Source: Actinomycetota bacterium (lineage in GTDB: Bacteria; Actinomycetota; CADDZG01; WHSQ01). From it: a stretch of 9,863 nucleotides of DNA. The position numbers were made by a program, and so were the translations under genes. Below are positions 1 through 7,123 of the stretch, piece after piece. Location: the NCBI GenBank assembly GCA_013695055.1, contig JACDBF010000210.1, positions 1 through 9,863 on the forward strand, in the 5' to 3' direction. The notes under the pieces are model-generated. The model worked only from the letters and a program-made list of their open reading frames with translations. It was not told the DNA's origin and searched no databases. Numbering within the stretch: position 1 is the stretch's first letter; every line of letters begins with the position of its first letter.

Positions 1-1353
1 TTGAACCTTGGCTCACGCTTGAGCGAGCAGGACTACTCGGCGGACGATCGCAAGCTGCTCGCCAACCTCGCCGCTCAGGCGGCTCCGGCGGTGCGGGTCG
101 GCCAGCTTGTTCGTCAGCAAGAGGCGCAGGCAAGGTCGAGGGAACGCATCGAGCAAGAGCTCCGCGTCGCGCGACTCATTCAACAACAGTTCCTGCCCAA
201 GGAGCTTCCGGAGCTGGGAGGCTGGCACGTCTCGGCCCACTATCGCCCGGCCCGCGAGGTGAGCGGCGACTTCTACGACTTCATCGAGCTTCCGGACGGG
301 CGCGTCGGAGTCGTCGCCGGCGATGTCACCGACAAGGGGGTACCGGCTGCGCTCGTTATGGCGACCACGCGCAGCATGCTTCGCGGCGAGGCCACCAACC
401 ACATCTCCCCCGGAACGGTGCTCGAGCGCGTCAACGACCTGCTGGTGCCCGATATCCCTGCGCAGATGTTCGTTACGTGCCTCTACGGAGTGCTCGATCC
501 GGGAAGCGGTCGCTTTCAATACGCGAACGCGGGCCACAACCTCCCCTACGTGTCGACCAGCAAGGGTGTCAAAGAGTTGCGCGCCCGCGGCATGCCTCTC
601 GGACTGATGCCCGGCATGGTCTATGAGGAGAAAGAGGCCAATATTGGGCCCGGCGAGACGGTTCTGCTTCACAGCGACGGGCTCGCCGAAGCGCACAGCC
701 CCGAACGCGAGATGTTCGGCTTCCCGCGTGTGATGAAGCTCATGGAAACCGCTTCCGGAGACGACATCATCGACGCGCTCCTGATGGAGTTCGATCGCTT
801 CACCGGAGCCTCGGCCGAGCAAGAAGACGACATCACTCTCGTGACACTCGGCCGGTCCTCTTCCGCGGGCATCATGCAGGAAAGCTCCTCCGACAGGGTC
901 GGGCAGAACACGCGTCTGCTTACTGAGTTCTCGCTCCCGAGCGAGCTCGGCAACGAGCGCCAGGCGGTGCAGCCCGTCGTAGACGCCGTGCAAACCCTGA
1001 TCTCCGGCAAGCGCCTGGAGCGGTTGAAGACCGCGGTCGCCGAAGCGACCATGAACGCAATAGAGCATGGCAACGAGTCCGATCCCAAATTGCCGGTCGA
1101 AATCCGCGTCCTCGCCGACGACGAGCGGATCATGGTGCAGGTCAGTGACCAAGGCGGCGAACGCCCGATAGCCGACGCCGAGGCGCCCGATCTCGAGGCC
1201 AAGCTCGCAGGCACGCAAACTCCTCGAGGGTGGGGCCTGTTCTTGATCAAGAACATGGTCGACGACATGCGCGTCAGCTCCGACGCCAAGCAGCACACCA
1301 TCGAGTTGATCCTCAACCTGAAAGGAGACGGCGATGTCTCTCAGCCCACTTAA
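1..1353 (+). CDS. SpoIIE/RsbU-type PP2C phosphatase fused to RsbW-like anti-sigma kinase domain (5' partial)
   Basis: Cytoplasmic partner-switching regulator expected to both dephosphorylate and phosphorylate STAS antagonists. Residues 1-40 look like the end of a GAF sensor domain (ADDRKLLANLAAQAAPAV), followed by a charged, probably coiled-coil linker (about 41-63). The PP2C/SpoIIE domain spans about 66-285 with the metal-binding acidic residues in SGDFYDF (D90, D93), GDVTDKG (D108, D111), HSDG (D226) and EDDIT (D276/D277). A GHKL/RsbW-type ATPase domain follows at about 305-445: N-box E348-ATMN352-AIEH, G1-like VSDQGG (381-386) and G2-like RGWGLFLI (409-416). The first codon is TTG, but it lies in mid-GAF sequence, so the true start is almost surely upstream of the window and this TTG is probably an internal Leu. 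The stop overlaps the next gene by 20 bp, which implies translational coupling. Mycobacterial Rv1364c is a known phosphatase-kinase fusion of this general kind. Domain assignment is firm; the sensed signal and the target sigma factor are unknown. Confidence 0.93.
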   Translation: MNLGSRLSEQDYSADDRKLLANLAAQAAPAVRVGQLVRQQEAQARSRERIEQELRVARLIQQQFLPKELPELGGWHVSAHYRPAREVSGDFYDFIELPDGRVGVVAGDVTDKGVPAALVMATTRSMLRGEATNHISPGTVLERVNDLLVPDIPAQMFVTCLYGVLDPGSGRFQYANAGHNLPYVSTSKGVKELRARGMPLGLMPGMVYEEKEANIGPGETVLLHSDGLAEAHSPEREMFGFPRVMKLMETASGDDIIDALLMEFDRFTGASAEQEDDITLVTLGRSSSAGIMQESSSDRVGQNTRLLTEFSLPSELGNERQAVQPVVDAVQTLISGKRLERLKTAVAEATMNAIEHGNESDPKLPVEIRVLADDERIMVQVSDQGGERPIADAEAPDLEAKLAGTQTPRGWGLFLIKNMVDDMRVSSDAKQHTIELILNLKGDGDVSQPT

Positions 1354-1687
1354 GGCCTCGGCACGCCATCGCGATGGCATTGCCATAATCGACCTCCAAG
1401 GCGAGATAAACCGCATGTCCGAGGAGCCCCTGAACGCGGCATATGCCGACGCAACCAAGCAGGAAGTCGCCAAGGTCTTGCTCAACTTCGACGACGTCGA
1501 CTACATCAACAGCACGGGAATCGCGGTGATAGTCGGACTTCTGGCGCGGGCCCGCAATGACGGCCGCAGCGTCACCGCATGTGGCCTCAGCGATCACTAC
1601 CGCGAGATTTTCGAGATCACGCGTCTCTCCGACTTCATGACCATTTTCACCGATGAAGAGAACGCCCTCACCGATGTGCCGGCGTAG
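1334..1687 (+). CDS. STAS-domain anti-sigma factor antagonist (RsbV/SpoIIAA-like), first copy
   Basis: Small (117 aa) cytoplasmic STAS protein. It is expected to bind the anti-sigma kinase when unphosphorylated and to be released when phosphorylated on serine. The N-terminal strand pattern GIAIIDLQGEI (15-25) and the core VLLNFDDVDYINSTGIAVI (48-66) are typical. S60 aligns with the phospho-acceptor of SpoIIAA (S58 in DSSG); the usual preceding Asp is Asn here (N59). The start ATG lies inside the 3' end of the phosphatase/kinase gene, with a strong site AAAGGAGA at 1321-1328, 5 nt upstream. It shares the block HYxxIF-E-TRL with the next gene, so the two are probably tandem duplicates. The partner is most simply the kinase domain encoded just upstream. 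Confidence 0.92.
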   Translation: MSLSPLKASARHRDGIAIIDLQGEINRMSEEPLNAAYADATKQEVAKVLLNFDDVDYINSTGIAVIVGLLARARNDGRSVTACGLSDHYREIFEITRLSDFMTIFTDEENALTDVPA

Positions 1688-1718
1688 GAACCGCTGCAAT
1701 AGATAGGGAGGCTCAGGT

Positions 1719-2075
1719 ATGTCGCAACCAACTCTGTCCATGGATGTTCGCAAAGCTGGTGATCGCACCAGCATCGTGGACATCAAGGGGGACGTCACAT
1801 CGGGCAGCGAGGACGTCCTCATGGAGGCCTACGGCCAGGCGAGCGCCGATCAGGCGCGCTGCATAATGCTCAACTTCAGCGGCCTCGAATACATGAACAG
1901 TGGGGGCATCGGCCTCCTGGTGACTCTGGTAGTCCGCGCAAATCGCCAGCACCAGCGCATTCTCGCCTTCGGCCTCAACGAGCATTACACGCAGATCTTC
2001 GAGCTCACCCGTTTGGACGACGCCATCGGCATTCACGACACCGAAGGGGATGCGATGGCGGCGGCCGGCGCCTAG
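1719..2075 (+). CDS. STAS-domain anti-sigma factor antagonist (RsbV/SpoIIAA-like), second copy
   Basis: A 118-aa STAS protein, paralogous to the preceding one and of nearly the same length. Core features are TSIVDIKGDV (17-26), IMLNFSGLEYMNSGGIGLL (49-67) and HYTQIFELTRL. S61 in NSGG sits at the SpoIIAA phosphoserine position, again with Asn in place of the usual Asp. The ATG at 1719 has GGGAGG at 1706-1711, 7 nt upstream, and follows the previous stop by 31 bp. Retention of the serine suggests that it is also switched by phosphorylation. Having two antagonists beside one kinase/phosphatase suggests either two outputs or a phosphorylation buffer; this is inference. Confidence 0.91.
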   Translation: MSQPTLSMDVRKAGDRTSIVDIKGDVTSGSEDVLMEAYGQASADQARCIMLNFSGLEYMNSGGIGLLVTLVVRANRQHQRILAFGLNEHYTQIFELTRLDDAIGIHDTEGDAMAAAGA

Positions 2076-2088
2076 AAGGGAGATCCGA

Positions 2089-2925
2089 ATGACCTCAACA
2101 AACCCGCCGGTAAACGAGGGACCGGAGCTGCGTCTAGGCGACGGCCCCACTCCCGAAGTCATCTCGGAAGAGGAAATTCACGAAGAGGTAAAGCCGCCCG
2201 AAGTCAGCGCGCGCGATGCGGCCAACTGGGCAAAGAGCGTCTCCCGTCTCAGCGTGTCCGATGCACCGGCAGACGCCGTCAACTTGAACGTGACGGGCCG
2301 GCGCGTCATGTCGCCCATTCAGGGCTTCGGGAAGATGTGGCAGAAGACCTATCGTGTCGAGCTCGCCAATTGCGAGTCGACTCCGTCCGAGATCATCACC
2401 GTCTGGAAAGAGAATTTTTCCAAGTTCTGGCCCGAGCGCAACCGCTTCTTCGGGCCCCTCACCGGAATCGCTCCGGGAGAGGTCGCTCTCTTGAACCTCA
2501 CCATGCCCGGTCGCCTGAAGCTCTCCACCGGTGTGCTCGTGCTGTATGCGGACGAAGAGTCATTCACGCTGATGACGCCGCAAGGCCACATGTTCGCCGG
2601 CTGGATCACGTTCAGCTCGTTCGAGAAGAGCGGCTCGCCGGTTGCCCAAGCGCAGGTGCTCATGCGCTCGAACGATCCCATGTACGAGATCGGGCTGAGC
2701 CTGGGGGGGCACAAGAAGGAGGACGAGTTCTGGGAGCACACGCTGAGCTCTCTAGCCTCCTACCTCGGAGCGGGCGGCGAAGTCGACACACAGGTGATCT
2801 GCGTGGACAAGAAGAGGCAATGGTCCAAAGCCACCAACATCTGGCACAACGCCGCCATCCGGTCGAGCATCTACTCGATGGGGACGCCCTTTCGAATGAT
2901 CGCCAAGCCCTTCCGGAGGACGTAA
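2089..2925 (+). CDS. uncharacterised 278-aa protein of the partner-switch operon
   Basis: I do not firmly recognise this family. The ATG at 2089 is chosen because AAGGGAG (2076-2082) precedes it by 6 nt and directly follows the STAS stop; an upstream in-frame start would lie inside the STAS gene. The first 60 residues are acidic, low in hydrophobics and probably disordered (many E, P, S, T). The rest looks like one globular alpha/beta domain, rich in aromatics, with stretches such as YADEESFTLMTPQGHMFAGW and a basic C-terminus ending PFRRT. No signal peptide, membrane segment or obvious catalytic motif is seen. The alternation of strands with a GHxxxGW motif vaguely recalls SRPBCC/DUF1990-type proteins, but this is a weak impression. 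The 13-bp gap to the STAS gene indicates co-transcription, so it may be a target or effector of the switch. Confidence 0.85.
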   Translation: MTSTNPPVNEGPELRLGDGPTPEVISEEEIHEEVKPPEVSARDAANWAKSVSRLSVSDAPADAVNLNVTGRRVMSPIQGFGKMWQKTYRVELANCESTPSEIITVWKENFSKFWPERNRFFGPLTGIAPGEVALLNLTMPGRLKLSTGVLVLYADEESFTLMTPQGHMFAGWITFSSFEKSGSPVAQAQVLMRSNDPMYEIGLSLGGHKKEDEFWEHTLSSLASYLGAGGEVDTQVICVDKKRQWSKATNIWHNAAIRSSIYSMGTPFRMIAKPFRRT

Positions 2926-2979
2926 CGTTCATGCCGTAATGAGTTACGGAAACCGCCAGGACCCACGAAGAGCACCGAG
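2915..2979 (+). promoter_or_regulatory. leader with Shine-Dalgarno and two minimal ORFs before the oxidoreductase
   Basis: GGAGGA (2915-2920) stands 10 nt before ATG 2931, which opens only ATG-CCG-TAA. That stop overlaps a second start as TAATG (ATG 2939), opening a 14-codon frame that ends at TGA 2981-2983. This TGA overlaps the CTG at 2980 as CTGA, in the style of an ATGA coupled junction. It is either a coupled leader or the trace of a single-base error that separated ATG 2939 from the oxidoreductase frame. Confidence 0.4.
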
Positions 2980-4416
2980 CTGAGCTACGACGCCGTTGTA
3001 GTCGGCTCGGGCCCCAACGGGCTGGCGGCCGCGATAACCCTGGCGCGCGAGGGCCTTTCCGTAATCGTTATCGAGGCGGAACCAACGATCGGGGGAGGAT
3101 GTCGGTCTGCCGAGCTGACGCTCCCCGGATTCGTCCATGACGTCTGTTCGGCGATACATCCCCTTGCCGCCGCATCGCCTTTCTTTCAGACCCTTCCGCT
3201 CGAGCGCTACGGAGTGCAGTGGGTGCATCCATCCGCTCCCCTTGCGCACCCCTTGGACGACGGAAGCGCGGCGGTGTTGGAGCGCTCCCTTACCGCGACC
3301 GGCGAGTCTCTGGGCGATGACGCCCGCGCCTGGCGTAAGCTCTTCGGGCCGCTTCTTCGCAGCGACAAGTTGATCCCGCAACTGCTGAGCCCGATGACGG
3401 CCGGGCGCGTACTTCCTCCTCCGCCCGTCGACGCGCTGCCGGCGCTCACGTACTTCGCCCTCAAGGGCCTTGGTTCGGCCGAAGGACTGTCGAGAGCCAG
3501 CTTCGAGGGAGATCGCGCCCGCGCGTTGTTCGCGGGAATGGCGGCGCACGCGCTGCTGCCCCTAAGGCAACGACTCACGGCCGGATTTGGGTTGACCTTG
3601 GGGCTGCTGGCGCATGCGTTCGGCTGGCCTTTCCCACAGGGCGGCTCGCAAGCCATCGTCTCGGCTCTCAGCGCTCATCTCAAGGAGCTGGGCGGAGAGA
3701 TCGTAGTTGGTCAACGCGTTCGGGCAATGGGTGACTTGCCGCCGGCGCGCGCCACGCTCTTCGATCTCACGCCGCGTCAGATCAACGCGATAGCCGGGGA
3801 CCGTTTGCCTGCTCGCTTCAGACGTACCTACGCTCGCTTTCGCTATGGGCCGGGCGTCTTCAAGGTCGACTGGGCGCTGGACGGCCCCATCCCCTGGAAG
3901 GCCGAGGAGTGCACGCGCGCGGCCACGGTGCATCTTGGAGGAACGCTCGACGAGATGACGTCCTCAGAGGACGCGGTCGGGCGCGGGCGGCACTCGGATC
4001 GTCCTTATGTTCTGGTCGCGCAGCAGAGTCTGTTCGATCCAACGAGGGCCCCCGAAGGCAAACAGACGGTGTGGGCCTATTGCCACGTCCCCGGCGGATC
4101 GACCGTCGACATGACCGCTGCGATCGAAAGCCAGATCGAGCGCTTCGCCCCCGGCTTCTGCGACCGAATACTCGGGCGAGCTTCCATGGGGACTCAAGAC
4201 ATGGAGCGGCACAACAGCAATTACATAGGCGGCGACATCAACGGCGGAGTACAAGACTTGAGCCAGATGTTTCGCCGTCCCTCGGCCCGCTGGGTCCCCT
4301 ACTCAACGCCGGCGAAAGACATCTTCGTATGCTCGTCCTCGACGCCTCCCGGCGGAGGCGTGCACGGGATGAGCGGTTACCACGCGGCCCGGGCCGCCTT
4401 ACGCCGCGCCTTTTAA
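2980..4416 (+). CDS. phytoene dehydrogenase-like NAD(P)/FAD-dependent oxidoreductase (start unclear)
   Basis: Flavoprotein of the phytoene desaturase/amine oxidase superfamily (PYROXD2-like branch); the substrate cannot be told. From 2980 the frame reads SYDAVVVGSGPNGLAAAI, an N-terminal Rossmann dinucleotide motif (GSGPNG), then IEAEPTIGGGCRSAEL, the FAD-ribose/GG motif. The C-terminus has SSTPPGGGVHGMSGYHAA, the second FAD-contacting motif of this family, so the domain is complete at about 480 aa. The first in-frame ATG (3214) would delete the whole FAD-binding N-terminus and is rejected. Between the upstream stop (2923-2925) and the Rossmann motif this frame has no ATG, GTG or TTG. The coordinate given uses CTG at 2980, with GAAGAG 7 nt upstream; ACG at 2965, or an ATG at 2939 joined by a one-base error, are alternatives. 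It is convergent with the ABC importer, 19 bp between stops. Confidence 0.85.
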   Translation: MSYDAVVVGSGPNGLAAAITLAREGLSVIVIEAEPTIGGGCRSAELTLPGFVHDVCSAIHPLAAASPFFQTLPLERYGVQWVHPSAPLAHPLDDGSAAVLERSLTATGESLGDDARAWRKLFGPLLRSDKLIPQLLSPMTAGRVLPPPPVDALPALTYFALKGLGSAEGLSRASFEGDRARALFAGMAAHALLPLRQRLTAGFGLTLGLLAHAFGWPFPQGGSQAIVSALSAHLKELGGEIVVGQRVRAMGDLPPARATLFDLTPRQINAIAGDRLPARFRRTYARFRYGPGVFKVDWALDGPIPWKAEECTRAATVHLGGTLDEMTSSEDAVGRGRHSDRPYVLVAQQSLFDPTRAPEGKQTVWAYCHVPGGSTVDMTAAIESQIERFAPGFCDRILGRASMGTQDMERHNSNYIGGDINGGVQDLSQMFRRPSARWVPYSTPAKDIFVCSSSTPPGGGVHGMSGYHAARAALRRAF

Positions 4417-4424
4417 GTCCCCCT

Positions 4425-4460
4425 GCGAATAAGGGCTAAAGAACCGCTTCGAGGAAGCGG
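4425..4460 (-). terminator. possible rho-independent terminator of the ABC importer operon
   Basis: On the - strand a perfect 7-bp hairpin CCGCTTC-CTC-GAAGCGG (4460-4444) is followed by TTCTTTAGCCCTTATT, a moderately T-rich stretch. The hairpin lies in the last codons of the ATPase gene. No T-run follows it on the + strand, so it would serve only the ABC operon. The T-tract is interrupted, hence moderate confidence. Confidence 0.45.
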
Positions 4461-5188
4461 CGGGTGCGCTCGTCGCGCGCCCCCTTGATCATCTGTGAGG
4501 GCGGGCCCTCCTCGATGATCTTGCCCTCGTGGAAGAAGCACATGCGGTTGGCCACCTCGCGAGCAAAGCCCATCTCGTGGCTCACGACTATCATCGTCAT
4601 GCCCTCCTTGGCGAGGTTGCGCATGACCTCTAGGACTTCACCTATCAGCTCGGGGTCGAGGGCCGAGGTCGGCTCGTCGAAGAGCATGATCTTGGGTCGC
4701 ATCGCCAATGCCCGTGCGATTGCGGCGCGCTGCTTCTGCCCTCCGGAGAGACGAATCGGATACTCGTCGGCCTTATCCGACAAACCGGTTTTCTCCAGCA
4801 GCTCGGCGCAAACTTTCTTGGCATCGGCCTTCGACTCCCCTTTGACAGTTACGGGAGCCTCGATGACGTTCTCCATCACCGTGAGATGGGGGAAAAGATT
4901 GAAATCTTGGAAGACCATCCCGGCTTTCATGCGGATCTGCCGGATGGTCTCTTTGCGAGCGCGCGTATTGACCCCGACCTCCATGCGCGTGCCGTCAACC
5001 TCGATACATCCGCCGGTCGGCTCCTCCAGGAAGTTGATGCACCGAAGCATCGTGCTCTTTCCCGACCCCGATCGTCCGAAGATCACCACGACCTCTCCGG
5101 TCGGGACGTTAAGGGTTATCCCCTTGAGAACCTCGAGCTCCCCAAAGCGCTTTTCGAGGTTCTCGATGCGGATCACGTCAGTGGACAT
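4436..5188 (-). CDS. polar amino acid ABC transporter ATP-binding protein (GlnQ/HisP-like)
   Basis: The 250-aa ATPase that powers the importer encoded by the two genes upstream of it on this strand; peripheral on the inner face of the membrane. Seen directly: Walker A GRSGSGKST (38-46), Q-loop FQDFNLF (Q94), signature LSGGQ (147-151), Walker B IMLFDEP (167-173), D-loop SALD (175-178) and H-loop H204 in VVSHEMGFA. Length and the PTSALDPELIGEVLEVM block are typical of the family 3 (PAAT) amino-acid importers. ATG at 5188 overlaps the permease stop by 11 bp, so translation is probably coupled. All catalytic motifs are intact. Confidence 0.95.
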   Translation of the reverse strand: MSTDVIRIENLEKRFGELEVLKGITLNVPTGEVVVIFGRSGSGKSTMLRCINFLEEPTGGCIEVDGTRMEVGVNTRARKETIRQIRMKAGMVFQDFNLFPHLTVMENVIEAPVTVKGESKADAKKVCAELLEKTGLSDKADEYPIRLSGGQKQRAAIARALAMRPKIMLFDEPTSALDPELIGEVLEVMRNLAKEGMTMIVVSHEMGFAREVANRMCFFHEGKIIEEGPPSQMIKGARDERTRRFLEAVL

Positions 5189-6062
5189 GTAGCTGCTCTC
5201 GCACGTGACCGCGCGCCACCTTGTTCTCCAGGCGCTTCTGGAAGAACGAGAACACGCTGGTGAGAAACCAGTAGATCAGCGCCGCCACGGCAAACGTCTC
5301 GAAAGTGTGCGCTTGAGCATTGCCGGTTGTTTGCGCCCTGAAGAAAAGCTCCTGTCCTCCCACGACGCCGACCAAGGAGGAGTCCTTGAGCATCGCGATG
5401 AACTCGTTTCCGGTGGGCGGAACCACGACTCGGACCGCTTGCGGAAGAATGATCCTCCGCAAGCTCTGACCCGCCGTCATCCCGAGGGCATGGGCCGCCT
5501 CGAGCTGGCCGTGTCCGATCGATTGGATGCCCGCTCTGAAGATCTCGGTCATGTAGGCGCCGTAGTTGATGCCGAGGGCGAGGATGGCGGCGACGGTTAG
5601 CTGCAGGACGAAGATGCTCTCCAGGAACGCCGGCGACGAGGGCTTGAATGCGAGCTGGGGAAGGGCGAAAAAGATAAAGAACAACTGAACCAACAATGGG
5701 GTGCCGCGGATAAAGGACACGTAGAAGTTGGCGATGCCCTGGGGAATGGCGTTGGACGATAGCCGGCCGAGGGCGCCCAGCAACGCCAGGATGGTTGCGA
5801 GAGCGATGCCCCCGAAGCAGATCAAGAGAGTTAGGGGCACTCCCTTCAGGAGATAAGGAAGCCACTCGAGCATGAAAGCGGTGTCGAACTGGAACCAGAC
5901 AAATAGGAGGGCCAGCAACGCGGCAATTCCCAGGTAGACCAGCAACAGCTTTCTCTTGAATGCCATCGCCTCCGACCGCTCATCGGGAGCCCCGCCGCGT
6001 TGCGCCCTCCCGGCGCGTTGAACGCCGAGCTCTTTTTCTCCATGCGTAGCGCCGACGTTCAC
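5178..6062 (-). CDS. polar amino acid ABC transporter permease (HisM/GlnP-like)
   Basis: Integral membrane subunit, 294 aa from a GTG start at 6062. This start is supported by AGAGGGG 7 nt upstream and a 20-bp gap to the preceding gene. The alternative ATG at 5966 (262 aa) has GGAGG only 2 nt away and would remove a hydrophilic 32-residue leader; either is possible. Hydrophobic segments lie at about 39-57, 71-98, 122-137, 150-170 and near the C-terminus. FIRGTPLLVQLF (117-128) is characteristic of the family, and the EAA loop EAAHALGMTAGQSLRRIILPQ-type segment from 188 contacts the ATPase. With only one permease in the operon, it probably acts as a homodimer. Confidence 0.93.
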   Translation of the reverse strand: MNVGATHGEKELGVQRAGRAQRGGAPDERSEAMAFKRKLLLVYLGIAALLALLFVWFQFDTAFMLEWLPYLLKGVPLTLLICFGGIALATILALLGALGRLSSNAIPQGIANFYVSFIRGTPLLVQLFFIFFALPQLAFKPSSPAFLESIFVLQLTVAAILALGINYGAYMTEIFRAGIQSIGHGQLEAAHALGMTAGQSLRRIILPQAVRVVVPPTGNEFIAMLKDSSLVGVVGGQELFFRAQTTGNAQAHTFETFAVAALIYWFLTSVFSFFQKRLENKVARGHVREQLHVH

Positions 6063-6082
6063 CTGTCAGCCCCTCTAGCTCG

Positions 6083-6979
6083 TTAGCCGGCCCTCTTGGT
6101 GAGATCCGTGCCGTCGTACCACTTCTCCGACAGCTCCGTGAGCGTTCCATCCGAATGCATCTCTTGAATGATCCTGTTGACCTCGTCGAAGAACGCCTGC
6201 GGGTCCTCGGGCGATTCCTTGTCAAGGGCAACGCCGAGCGGCTCGTAGAACAGCGGATCCCCGACGACCTTTATGGGCGTGTCGTTGGCTATCGCTTGCT
6301 CGAGGGTGGGCAGCGCCGACATAGCCGCATCGAGGCGAGCGCCGTCGCCCAGGGCCAAGTCCTGGATCGCCGTGGAGTCCGTGTTGTAACTCTTCACGTC
6401 GGCGTCAGATATCTCAGACGGGACTTTCTCTCCCAGGAGCTCCAGCTTGCCTTGCAGATAGAGCTCGTAGCTGCAGGCCTGACACACACCGATGGTCGCT
6501 CCGTCCAGGTCGGTGGCCGGATCTTGAATGTCGGTGTTGTCCGTATGCACGGCCGCGGAGGCGGGCGTGAAGTAATAGGGCTCGGTGAAGAGAAGCACTT
6601 GCTCGCGCTCGGGAGTGATGGTGACCGACCCTACGCTCAGATCCCAGCGTCCGCTCCAGTTACCGGAGGTGATGGCCCCAAAGGCGGGAGTTATGTACTC
6701 CACGTCTTCCGTCAGCCCGAGGCGCTTGGAGATCTCGGCCGTGACGTCGATGTCGAAGCCCTCGAACTCGCCCTCTGGATTGCGCGACGACTGCGGAGGA
6801 TAGGCGGGGTCGGTCGACGCGATCAACCGTCCACGCTCCTTGACCACGGCCAACAGGTCGGTTCCTTCCTGGCCCGCGCTGCCGGAGTCGCCATCGCTAG
6901 GCGCCGTCGTCTCGCCGCCGCACGCGGCCGCCACGATCAGCAATAGACAGAGAATGGCGACCAGTCGGATCCTGCGCAT
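6083..6979 (-). CDS. amino acid ABC transporter substrate-binding lipoprotein (family 3)
   Basis: First gene of the importer operon: extracytoplasmic solute receptor that delivers a polar amino acid to the permease. From ATG 6979 (298 aa) it begins MRRIRLVAILCLLLIVAAAC, a lipoprotein signal with C20 as the lipidation site, then a Gly/Ser/Asp-rich linker (21-40). The bacterial extracellular solute-binding family 3 domain runs from about 42 to 290: ASTDPAYPP (54-62), GFDIDV (74-79), WDLSVGSVTITPER (112-125). A purine-rich GGGGGGAA lies just upstream of the start. A longer frame reaches 7075, but its extra residues are charged and would bury the signal peptide, so it is rejected. A CxxC pair (C166, C169) sits in GVCQACSYE, where related receptors carry a Ser/Thr-rich ligand-contact segment. 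The exact ligand is not determinable. Confidence 0.94.
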   Translation of the reverse strand: MRRIRLVAILCLLLIVAAACGGETTAPSDGDSGSAGQEGTDLLAVVKERGRLIASTDPAYPPQSSRNPEGEFEGFDIDVTAEISKRLGLTEDVEYITPAFGAITSGNWSGRWDLSVGSVTITPEREQVLLFTEPYYFTPASAAVHTDNTDIQDPATDLDGATIGVCQACSYELYLQGKLELLGEKVPSEISDADVKSYNTDSTAIQDLALGDGARLDAAMSALPTLEQAIANDTPIKVVGDPLFYEPLGVALDKESPEDPQAFFDEVNRIIQEMHSDGTLTELSEKWYDGTDLTKRAG

Positions 6980-7123
6980 TGAGTTCCCCCCGCGTTCCAG
7001 AGATCGTCGGAGCAACCGGACGACCTCGCTCCGTGACCTGATTAACTCGTTAGACGATCGAAGTGTAGCGCCCACGGCTCAACGACGCGCGTAGTAGCGT
7101 CACGGCTATCGTTGCGGGCCACC
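6980..7123. promoter_or_regulatory. divergent intergenic region between ABC importer operon and E1-alpha gene
   Basis: This 144-bp region must hold the promoters of both divergent units. I see no confident -10/-35 pair on either strand. The perfect short palindrome TAACTCGTTA (7043-7052) is a possible operator half-site pair, and a 7-bp inverted repeat GATCGTC/GACGATC (7002-7008 and 7053-7059) flanks it at a distance. Function is inferred from position only. Confidence 0.4.

Noticed and set aside
13..1485. Long open frame (490 codons) on the - strand opposite the phosphatase/kinase gene
   Set aside because: It lies opposite a gene with clear domain motifs, has no recognisable motif of its own, and is the kind of shadow frame that high-GC coding bias creates.
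3214..4416. ATG 3214 as the start of the oxidoreductase
   Set aside because: It would remove the Rossmann FAD-binding motif and the GGG motif, which are intact in the same frame upstream.
4464..5192. Open frame of 242 codons opposite the ABC ATPase
   Set aside because: The - strand encodes all the ABC ATPase motifs; the opposite translation is Ser/Arg-rich with no motif.
7043..7052. TAACTCGTTA palindrome as a defined operator
   Set aside because: It is too short and has no second copy in the window near a promoter; listed only as a note on the intergenic region.
6980..7075. N-terminal extension of the substrate-binding protein to 7075
   Set aside because: It would put 32 mostly charged residues ahead of a clear lipoprotein signal peptide; ATG 6979 with a purine-rich site is better.
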